From NCBI GenBank assembly GCA_963526495.1, contig CAURNT010000035.1, positions 1-10,483 of the forward strand: 10,483 nucleotides of DNA, in the 5' to 3' direction. This DNA is from CAURNT01 sp963526495. Its GTDB lineage: Bacteria > Fusobacteriota > Fusobacteriia > Fusobacteriales > Leptotrichiaceae. Made by a program: the position numbers and the translations under genes. Positions 5,906 through 10,483 of the stretch are shown piece after piece (position 1 is the first letter of the stretch; every line of letters begins with the position of its first letter). Under the pieces are notes generated by a model that made no database searches, was not told the DNA's origin, and saw only the letters and a list, made by a program, of their open reading frames with translations.

Positions 5906-7990
5906 CTAAACAGAACAACTTATGCATTCTTCTATAGTTGATTTTCTAGTTCTTGTATAATATAGAGATTTAAGCCCTAATTTATGTGCTAATATATATA
6001 GTTTAGATAAATCTCTAGTCGTGTCAGTGCTCTTAGTATAAAGTATAGTAGAAATTCCTTGATCTACATGTCTTTGTATTACAGAAACAAGTTTTAATAT
6101 ATTTTTTTGATCCATATCATAGGCTGATTTATAGAAGAAGAAATTATCATAATTTAAGTATGGCATAGGATAAAATGTTGTTGAATCACCATATTCTCTT
6201 ACCTCTACTTTATCCACTATAGGCATAATAGATGCTGTCGAATTCATAATATATGAAGTTGATTGATTAGGTGCTATAGCCATTCTATATGCATTATATA
6301 CTCCATTTTCCATAACTTGATTTTTTAGATTTTCCCAATCTTCTTTAGTTGGTATATATATACCTTCAAATAGAGATTTAACTTTATCTGTAACAGGTTC
6401 AAAGTTTTTTTCTATATATTTATTAAAATAGTTTCCATTAGCATATTCTGATTTTTCAAAACCTTTAAATGTTTCATTTCTCTCTTTTGCAATTTCCATA
6501 CTTCTTTCTAAAGAATAGTAATTCATCATCATAAAGAAAACATTACAAAAATCAAGTGCTTCTCTTGATTCATATTGTATAAGATTCTTAGCTAGGAATC
6601 CATGTAAATTCATAGCTCCAAGACCTATAGAATGTAATTCTTCATTTGCTTTTTTTATACTTGGAACTATCTCTATATTAGTAATATCTGATACTGTAGT
6701 TAATGAATCTACTGCATCTCTTACAACCTCTCTTATCCTTTTATTTTCCATAACTGGCACTATATTTACAGAACCTAAATTACAAGATATACCTCTTCTT
6801 ATAGTATCTTGCTCATAATAATGATTTATATCAGATACTTCTGTTACTTGCATTATTTCTGTACAAAGATTAGTAAATTTAACTTGTCCTATCTCCTTTA
6901 AAGCATGTTCACGATTAGCGTTATCTTTAAAGAATATATATGGATACCCACTTTCTTTTTGAGTTTGAGAAATTTTAACTAAAAATTCTCTTGCATTAAT
7001 CTTTTTCTTTTTAATATTCGGATTTGCAACTAACTTGTCATACCATTCATCCATATCCAACTCATCTAAATATAACCCGTATTCTCTAAATACTGTATGA
7101 GGATAAAAAGTATAACAAGGAAGATCCTCGCTTGCAAGTTGCATAAACTTATCAGGGATTATAACTCCTATTGATAAAGATTTAATTCTTATCTTTTCAT
7201 CAACATTTATCTTTTTAGTATCTAAAAATTCTAATATATCAGCATGGAATACATTTAAATATACAGCTCCAGCTCCAGGTCTTTGACCTAATTGATTTGC
7301 ATAAGAAAAAATATCTTCAAGTATCTTTATTATAGGAAGTACTCCACTTGCACGCCCTTCTACACCTTTAATAGCTTCACCTCTAGCTCTTAATTTAGAT
7401 AAATTAAATGCAACTCCACCACCAATAGATGACAATTTCATTGCTTCATCTAAAGCATATCCTATACCTGATAAATTATCTCCTATTTCATCTAAATAAC
7501 AAGAAACAAGCTCTCCAGATCTTTTTTTACCAGCATTTAAGAATGTAGGTGTAGCTGGTTGATATTCTTGATTTATTAACATCAAAGCATAATTTTTAGC
7601 TTTTTCAATATTACCTTGACCTAAATAAAGTGAAACTATTGAAATTCTATCTTCATATCTTTCAAGAAATTTCTCACCACTATCATCCATCAATGCATAA
7701 CTTTGATAAAATTTAGATGCTGCCATATATGATTGAAATCTAAATTTTTTAGAATAAACTAAATCAAATACTTCTTGCATTTGATTTATTGTATAAAACT
7801 TGTAAAAATCTATATAATAATCATTTTCTATTAAATAATCTATTTTTTCTTTTAAATTATGAAAAAATACTGTATTCTTATTAACATAATCCACAAAATA
7901 TGAATAAACAGCTTCTTTATCCTTATCTAATTGTAATCTTCCTTCTGAATCTTTAACCATTACCTCATTATTTAAATAAATATATTTCAA
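5906..7990 (-). CDS. nrdE: Class Ib ribonucleotide reductase, large (catalytic) subunit
   Basis: The 694-residue catalytic subunit reduces ribonucleoside diphosphates to deoxy forms. Expected active-site residues are in place: the redox pair Cys164 (LVSCYLDE) and Cys403 (ISCNLGS), the catalytic triad Asn374/Cys376/Glu378 (NLCTEI), radical-transfer tyrosines Tyr677-Tyr678 (SLYYTR), and the C-terminal CISC pair Cys689/Cys692 that passes electrons from a NrdH/thioredoxin-type donor. APNQSTSYIMNSTAS (573-587) is the phosphate-binding segment. There is no full N-terminal ATP cone, as usual for class Ib. The start is TTG (7988-7990), overlapping the nrdI TGA as TTGA, with AGAGGTG seven bases upstream; the next ATG is codon 11 and lacks such a site. 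No nrdH is present in the window. Confidence 0.97.
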   Translation of the reverse strand: MKYIYLNNEVMVKDSEGRLQLDKDKEAVYSYFVDYVNKNTVFFHNLKEKIDYLIENDYYIDFYKFYTINQMQEVFDLVYSKKFRFQSYMAASKFYQSYALMDDSGEKFLERYEDRISIVSLYLGQGNIEKAKNYALMLINQEYQPATPTFLNAGKKRSGELVSCYLDEIGDNLSGIGYALDEAMKLSSIGGGVAFNLSKLRARGEAIKGVEGRASGVLPIIKILEDIFSYANQLGQRPGAGAVYLNVFHADILEFLDTKKINVDEKIRIKSLSIGVIIPDKFMQLASEDLPCYTFYPHTVFREYGLYLDELDMDEWYDKLVANPNIKKKKINAREFLVKISQTQKESGYPYIFFKDNANREHALKEIGQVKFTNLCTEIMQVTEVSDINHYYEQDTIRRGISCNLGSVNIVPVMENKRIREVVRDAVDSLTTVSDITNIEIVPSIKKANEELHSIGLGAMNLHGFLAKNLIQYESREALDFCNVFFMMMNYYSLERSMEIAKERNETFKGFEKSEYANGNYFNKYIEKNFEPVTDKVKSLFEGIYIPTKEDWENLKNQVMENGVYNAYRMAIAPNQSTSYIMNSTASIMPIVDKVEVREYGDSTTFYPMPYLNYDNFFFYKSAYDMDQKNILKLVSVIQRHVDQGISTILYTKSTDTTRDLSKLYILAHKLGLKSLYYTRTRKSTIEECISCSV

Positions 7991-8385
7991 TTATCTACAC
8001 CTCTTTCAAATTCCAAAATTCTTTTAACATATTCTTGAGCTTCTTCATATGTTCCTGATAACTCAAATTTCATAATTAACGGTATATTATACTTTTTAGA
8101 AATTTTATCACCTGCTAAACCAAAATAGGGTCCCCAATTCATATTACCACTAACAGAAACTGTTTTAATTTTTTTAAAATTTTCTGTATTTGCTAAAAAC
8201 CTAACAGTATTTTTATGAACTTGTCCTATACCTGTTGTAAAAGTTATGAAATGAGAAAATTTTTCTACAACTGTATCTGGTTTTATTTTAATAAATTCAA
8301 AATCACTATATCTAGAAATTTTTTTTATAAATCTTTCTACATTTCCTGTCATTGAATCATAATACACAACTATTCTTTCACTCAT
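7987..8385 (-). CDS. nrdI: NrdI, flavodoxin-like activase of class Ib ribonucleotide reductase
   Basis: A small cytosolic flavodoxin-like protein (132 residues) that uses FMN to deliver an oxidant for assembly of the Mn2-tyrosyl radical in NrdF. The FMN phosphate loop is SMTGNVERF (11-19). Further family signatures are TFTTGIGQVHKNTVRFL (48-64), SGNMNWGPYFGLAGDKI (79-95) and IPLIMKFELSGT (101-112). It is the first gene of the operon and overlaps nrdE by four bases. The ATG is preceded by AGAAAGGGA and then by a NrdR box only 16 bases upstream, so transcription of the whole operon is probably repressed by NrdR when dNTP/ATP is high. Confidence 0.96.
   Translation of the reverse strand: MSERIVVYYDSMTGNVERFIKKISRYSDFEFIKIKPDTVVEKFSHFITFTTGIGQVHKNTVRFLANTENFKKIKTVSVSGNMNWGPYFGLAGDKISKKYNIPLIMKFELSGTYEEAQEYVKRILEFERGVDN
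7998..8004 (-). promoter_or_regulatory. Ribosome binding site that fixes the TTG start of nrdE
   Basis: AGAGGTG on the minus strand lies inside the last codons of nrdI, seven bases before the TTG at 7988-7990. This spacing is ideal and supports the TTG over the later ATG codon. Confidence 0.8.
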
Positions 8386-8400
8386 TCCATTCCCTTTCTA

Positions 8401-8416
8401 TCACAATATATTGTGT
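8401..8416. promoter_or_regulatory. NrdR box 1 (proximal to nrdI)
   Basis: The plus strand reads TCACAATATATTGTGT, with a perfect 14-bp palindrome CACAATATATTGTG at 8402-8415. It matches the published NrdR consensus acaCwAtATaTwGtgt almost throughout. NrdR is the ATP/dATP-sensing repressor of ribonucleotide reductase genes, and the position just upstream of nrdIEF makes the assignment strong. The nrdR gene is not in this window. Confidence 0.87.
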
Positions 8417-8432
8417 TCAAATTATTTATATA

Positions 8433-8448
8433 CCACTTTATATGCCGT
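8433..8448. promoter_or_regulatory. NrdR box 2 (degenerate, distal)
   Basis: CCACTTTATATGCCGT matches box 1 at 10 of 16 positions and keeps the TATAT centre and outer bases. It is separated from box 1 by 16 bases (32 bp start to start, about three helical turns), which is the spacing known for paired NrdR sites. On sequence alone it is weak; the spacing is what supports it. Confidence 0.55.
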
Positions 8449-8455
8449 TATTTCT

Positions 8456-8484
8456 ATAATACAACTTTTTAAGAATTTAATCAA
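8456..8484 (-). promoter_or_regulatory. Promoter of the nrdI-nrdE-nrdF-MFS operon
   Basis: The minus strand has TTGATT (8479-8484), a 17-base spacer and TATTAT (8456-8461). Transcription would start near 8449, so both NrdR boxes would lie just downstream of the start (about +2 to +17 and +34 to +49), a roadblock-type arrangement. An alternative -10, TATAAA (8437-8442), lies inside NrdR box 2 but has a poorer -35. Confidence 0.6.
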
Positions 8485-8594
8485 GAGAGAAAATAAAATA
8501 ATATAAAAAATTTATTTTATAAGAAATATTTTTTTCTAGTTTTACTATAATTTTATTATAAATCCCAACTAATAATTTATAATCTTTACATAAT

Positions 8595-8624
8595 AAAAAG
8601 ACACTTACTAAAATTTTAAGTGCC
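8595..8624 (-). terminator. Rho-independent terminator after the small membrane protein gene
   Basis: On the minus strand GGCACTTA and TAAGTGTC form an 8-bp stem with one G-U pair (8617-8624 with 8600-8607) around a 9-base loop, followed by five T (8599-8595). It lies about 30 bases after the stop of the 37-residue gene and insulates the nrd promoter from upstream transcription. The AT-rich stretch between it and the nrd promoter (8485-8594) shows nothing else. Confidence 0.8.
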
Positions 8625-8651
8625 TAATTTTTAAATTATTCATTTCATTTT

Positions 8652-8765
8652 TTAACCCCAGAATACACCTAAACATATTAAAACTACTAAAATAGTTTTT
8701 AAAACATTTACATCTCTAGTCAATACAAGACCGATTAATATTATCCCCCATACCAATTTACTCAT
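8652..8765 (-). CDS. 37-residue hydrophobic small membrane protein, unknown
   Basis: I do not recognise this protein. The reading frame starts at ATG (8763-8765) with a strong GGGAGG site five bases upstream (GGGAGGTATT then ATG) and ends in TAA. It encodes about 14 hydrophobic residues (LVWGIILIGLVL), a short polar turn (TRDVNVLK) and a second hydrophobic stretch of about 14 (TILVVLICLGVFWG), so it is either a tiny helical hairpin or one long membrane helix with a charged kink. A rho-independent terminator closely follows. The local base composition is clearly less AT-rich than the flanking spacer, as expected for coding sequence. Possible roles are a regulator or subunit of a membrane complex, or a type I toxin-like peptide; nothing visible decides between them. 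Confidence 0.7.
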   Translation of the reverse strand: MSKLVWGIILIGLVLTRDVNVLKTILVVLICLGVFWG

Positions 8766-8958
8766 AATACCTCCCTATAATTCATTATTTTATTTATATT
8801 CCCTTTATTACTTAATAAATATCTCTAATTCTACACATTTTAAGCTTTTCCCAACAATATTAATATAATAGTTAGCATCACATCAATACGCTTACTATGC
8901 TTTATAAAACACATTCACTATAACCTACAAAATCTAATTTTATCTAAATATTAATAAT

Positions 8959-8967
8959 ATTATATCA
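8959..8967 (-). promoter_or_regulatory. Extended -10 promoter element, candidate for the small protein gene
   Basis: The minus strand reads TGATATAAT, a perfect extended -10 (TGnTATAAT). There is no good -35 at 16-18 bases, which extended -10 promoters can do without. Given the AT richness a chance match is possible. Transcription would start near 8952 and run towards 8765. Confidence 0.4.
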
Positions 8968-8996
8968 TATTTAATATTAAACTCGATATACTTAAC

Positions 8997-9020
8997 ATCA
9001 ATATTGATATTTAAAATATC
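8997..9020. repeat. Two overlapping palindromes upstream of the extended -10
   Basis: ATCAATATTGAT (8997-9008) is a perfect 12-bp palindrome. It overlaps GATATTT-A-AAATATC (9006-9020), a perfect 7-bp-arm inverted repeat. Relative to a start near 8952 they lie at about -45 to -68, a position used by activators. The role is inferred from position only. Confidence 0.35.
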
Positions 9021-9042
9021 CAAAAACAACTATTTTTAATAG
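9020..9042 (-). terminator. Weak candidate terminator of the fic gene
   Basis: On the minus strand CTATT-AAA-AATAG (9030-9042) is followed by TTGTTTTT. The stem is only 5 bp and AT-rich, so termination may be incomplete and fic could read through into the small protein gene. Confidence 0.3.
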
Positions 9043-9097
9043 ATACCTACCCTTAATTTTATTATTGTCATTAACACACAATTCTTTTTAAGTTTTT

Positions 9098-10144
9098 TTA
9101 TTTTAATCGTATATACTTTATCGCTCTTCCTACACCTTCTCTTTTAATTTCACCTTCAGCTAATAATTTTCTTAATGCTCCTTCAATTGAACTTATACTT
9201 AATGATGGGCAAAGTTCTCTAATATCTTGTTTAGTAAACCTTCCAAGTTTATGTAAAATCGCTTTTCTTACAAGCTCAACTGCAGAAAGTTTTTCTTCTA
9301 TAATAGAAAATCTATCTTCAAACTCTTTATATGCTGCAAGAATTATTCCTAATATATACTTCACAAATGGTAATACATCCTCATTTTCTTCATGCCAATG
9401 TAATCCTGACTGTCTCAATGTATCATAATAATCTGATTTATTTTTAGCAATAAAAGATTCTAATGATATATATTTACCTACATAAAATCCACTTCTATAT
9501 AACAAAAGAGTCGTAAGTAACCTACTCATTCTACCATTACCATCATTAAATGGATGAATACATAAAAAATCATGAATAAAAATAGGTATAGCAATAAGAG
9601 GTTCTAATTCTAAATTACCTATAACCTTATTATATTCATCACATATCTTATCTAATGCCTCAGGAGTTTCAAAAGGTGAAAGTGGTGTAAATAAGACTTT
9701 TGTATGTCCATCTGAATAAGTAATACCAATATAATTTTGTACATCTTTTGTTCGTCCTGCTATAGGGTTATTCATGTGGCTAAACATAATTTTGTGCATT
9801 TGCAAAATATAGTTCTTTGAAATAGGAATAACATCAAAACTATCATGAATTATATTAAGTACATCTCTATATCCTGCAATTTCCTGTTCATTTCTATTTC
9901 TTGGTTTAGTCTTTTCCTCCACTAATTTTTTTAATCTTACACTTGTTGTTACAATTCCTTCTATTTCATTTGAAGCTTCAGTGCTTTTAATCATTGCAAT
10001 TTCTATAAGTTTATTTAATTCCTTTGGTTTTTCCTTTAAATAAATTTCCTGTTTGCCCTGATATCTATAAATTGAAGCTACCAAACCAAGTACTTCTGAA
10101 TCCCATTTTTTATCTTTAATTATAGAATAATCAAAACTTCTCAT
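9098..10144 (-). CDS. Fic-domain protein with N-terminal inhibitory motif and C-terminal winged helix
   Basis: A protein of 348 residues. The Fic active-site motif HPFNDGNGRMSR (197-208) is intact, with catalytic His197 and the Asp201/Asn203/Arg205/Arg208 ATP-binding set. Such enzymes usually transfer AMP from ATP to Ser, Thr or Tyr hydroxyls of target proteins, or remove it. The N-terminal region has the class II inhibitory helix motif SNEIEG (58-63; SxxxEG), whose Glu62 is expected to block ATP until released. The target-docking flap is near 143-156. The C-terminal part (about 288-348) looks like a winged helix-turn-helix, so the protein may bind DNA, perhaps its own promoter. The ATG has AAGGGAG upstream. 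No separate antitoxin gene lies beside it. Target unknown; a housekeeping regulatory role is as likely as a toxin role. Confidence 0.93.
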   Translation of the reverse strand: MRSFDYSIIKDKKWDSEVLGLVASIYRYQGKQEIYLKEKPKELNKLIEIAMIKSTEASNEIEGIVTTSVRLKKLVEEKTKPRNRNEQEIAGYRDVLNIIHDSFDVIPISKNYILQMHKIMFSHMNNPIAGRTKDVQNYIGITYSDGHTKVLFTPLSPFETPEALDKICDEYNKVIGNLELEPLIAIPIFIHDFLCIHPFNDGNGRMSRLLTTLLLYRSGFYVGKYISLESFIAKNKSDYYDTLRQSGLHWHEENEDVLPFVKYILGIILAAYKEFEDRFSIIEEKLSAVELVRKAILHKLGRFTKQDIRELCPSLSISSIEGALRKLLAEGEIKREGVGRAIKYIRLK

Positions 10145-10152
10145 TAATTTTC

Positions 10153-10219
10153 TCCCTTATATTTTCTTTTTTCCCTTAAAATATAGCATATTTCAAGGGA
10201 TAAATCAAGAATTAAGGGA
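10153..10219. promoter_or_regulatory. Symmetric four-half-site operator over the fic promoter
   Basis: TCCCTT occurs at 10153-10158 and 10172-10177, and inverted (AAGGGA) at 10195-10200 and 10214-10219. The outer spacings are both 19 bases and all four share one centre of symmetry at 10186. The inner pair forms a 29-bp near-perfect palindrome (10172-10200, 12 of 13 arm positions) that contains the -10 box. The outermost left site is also the fic ribosome binding site, so one of the four may be coincidental. The arrangement strongly suggests binding of a dimeric or tetrameric regulator; autoregulation by the Fic winged helix is an inference. Confidence 0.6.
10180..10208 (-). promoter_or_regulatory. 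Promoter of fic
   Basis: The minus strand has TTGATT (10203-10208), a 17-base spacer ending in TGC, and TATATT (10180-10185), that is, an extended -10. The start would be near 10173, giving a leader of under 30 bases. The -10 lies inside the 29-bp palindrome. Confidence 0.65.
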
Positions 10220-10416
10220 AAACTTGGAATATAAAGTTATTTATTTCTAAATTTTAGTTATATTAAAAAATAAAATAAGTAAAAGTTCTAAAATAAAAAT
10301 TTAATCCCGGAACAATCAGCAAAGATTTTAAATAAAAAAATATATTTTAATGATTACTTTTTAGTTATTAACGAATATTTTTTTAATAACTATAAATATT
10401 TTAAAGTGCTCTTATC
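10220..10416. other. AT-rich spacer between divergent fic and right-edge gene
   Basis: No gene is visible. The stretch contains one patch that is less AT-rich (ATCCCGGAACAATCAGC, about 10303-10319) without recognisable meaning, and the inverted repeat at 10362-10392. Confidence 0.4.
10362..10392. repeat. Inverted repeat upstream of the right-edge gene
   Basis: TAGTTATTAA (10362-10371) and TTAATAACTA (10383-10392) are a perfect 10-bp inverted repeat with an 11-base, T-rich loop. It lies about 25 bases upstream of the -35 box of the right-edge promoter, so it may be a regulator site. It carries no clear terminator tail in either direction. Confidence 0.4.
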
Positions 10417-10444
10417 TTGATTTTTCACAAAAATATTGTATACT
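10417..10444 (+). promoter_or_regulatory. Promoter of the right-edge plus-strand gene
   Basis: TTGATT (10417-10422), a 16-base spacer and TATACT (10439-10444) precede AAGAGGTGAT and the ATG. The transcript would begin near 10451, leaving a leader of only about 14 bases that is essentially the ribosome binding site. Confidence 0.55.
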
Positions 10445-10464
10445 TATATAAAGAGGTGATATAT

Positions 10465-10483
10465 ATGAAGAAATTTTTAATGT
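10465..10483 (+). CDS. Start of an unknown gene, cut by the window edge
   Basis: The ATG at 10465-10467 follows AAGAGGTGAT (10451-10460) at suitable spacing. Only MKKFLM is visible. A Lys-rich start followed by hydrophobic residues would fit a signal peptide, as in the protein at the left edge, but six residues are too few to say. It is the only gene on the plus strand and is divergent from fic. Confidence 0.55.

Larger units (their letters stand above)
8766..9097. other. 332-base gene-free stretch between fic and the small protein gene
   Basis: This spacer has no open frame with a convincing ribosome binding site. It holds, from right to left, a weak fic terminator, two overlapping palindromes (8997-9020), a perfect extended -10 motif (8959-8967), and a possible hairpin TAGTTAGC/GCTTACTA (8869-8876 with 8890-8897, one mismatch). 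If transcription starts at the extended -10, the small protein mRNA would have a leader of nearly 190 bases. Confidence 0.5.

Noticed and set aside
8381..8391. Two-codon frame ATGGAATGA overlapping the nrdI start
   Set aside because: It arises by chance from the sequence GGAATGGAATGA; nothing else suggests an upstream regulatory peptide.
8585..8614. Plus-strand promoter-like TTTACA-18-TAAAAT that could drive an antisense RNA
   Set aside because: It lies inside a terminator in very AT-rich DNA, where such matches are frequent; kept only as a remark under the small protein.
339..9008. Similar ATCAA..TTGAT palindromes at 339-351 and 8997-9008 as sites of one regulator
   Set aside because: The centre spacing differs (three versus two bases), which argues against the same dimer, and short AT-rich palindromes recur by chance.

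Overview
The window is very AT-rich DNA with short spacers. Complete genes have good Shine-Dalgarno sequences, and TGA is used as a stop (uraA, nrdI, the MFS gene), which excludes the Mycoplasma-type code. Low GC, a secreted YwqK/MORN-repeat protein, class Ib ribonucleotide reductase and small-genome-style operons would fit a host-associated fermenter such as Leptotrichiaceae (Fusobacteriota: Streptobacillus, Sneathia and relatives) or an AT-rich Firmicute. This placement is an inference from style, not from a marker gene.

All complete genes lie on the minus strand, so transcription reads right to left. At the right edge a plus-strand gene just begins (10465), with its own promoter. Then, in transcription order: (1) a Fic-domain AMPylase-type protein (9098-10144), whose promoter sits inside a strikingly symmetric set of TCCCTT half-sites; (2) a 37-residue hydrophobic small protein (8652-8765) with a strong ribosome binding site and its own terminator; (3) the class Ib ribonucleotide reductase operon nrdI-nrdE-nrdF, preceded by a clear NrdR box and a degenerate second one 16 bp away, followed after only 11 bases by an MFS transporter; (4) a CorC/HlyC-type CBS-domain membrane protein with its own promoter, tightly coupled to apt; (5) a hairpin terminator, then an NCS2 uracil/xanthine permease with no room for a promoter of its own; (6) at the left edge, the start of a secreted MORN/YwqK-repeat protein, cut by the window, with a near-consensus promoter.

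The genes share a nucleotide theme. The permease and Apt salvage bases, and NrdIEF turns ribonucleoside diphosphates into deoxyribonucleotides under NrdR control. The MFS protein (LacY/nucleoside-symporter-like) is co-transcribed with the reductase, so a nucleoside-related substrate is possible but not shown.

The observations most worth following are the symmetric operator over the fic promoter, the unannotated-looking 37-residue membrane protein, the transporter inside the nrd operon, and the terminator between apt and uraA. No RNA genes, insertion sequences or CRISPR arrays were recognised.
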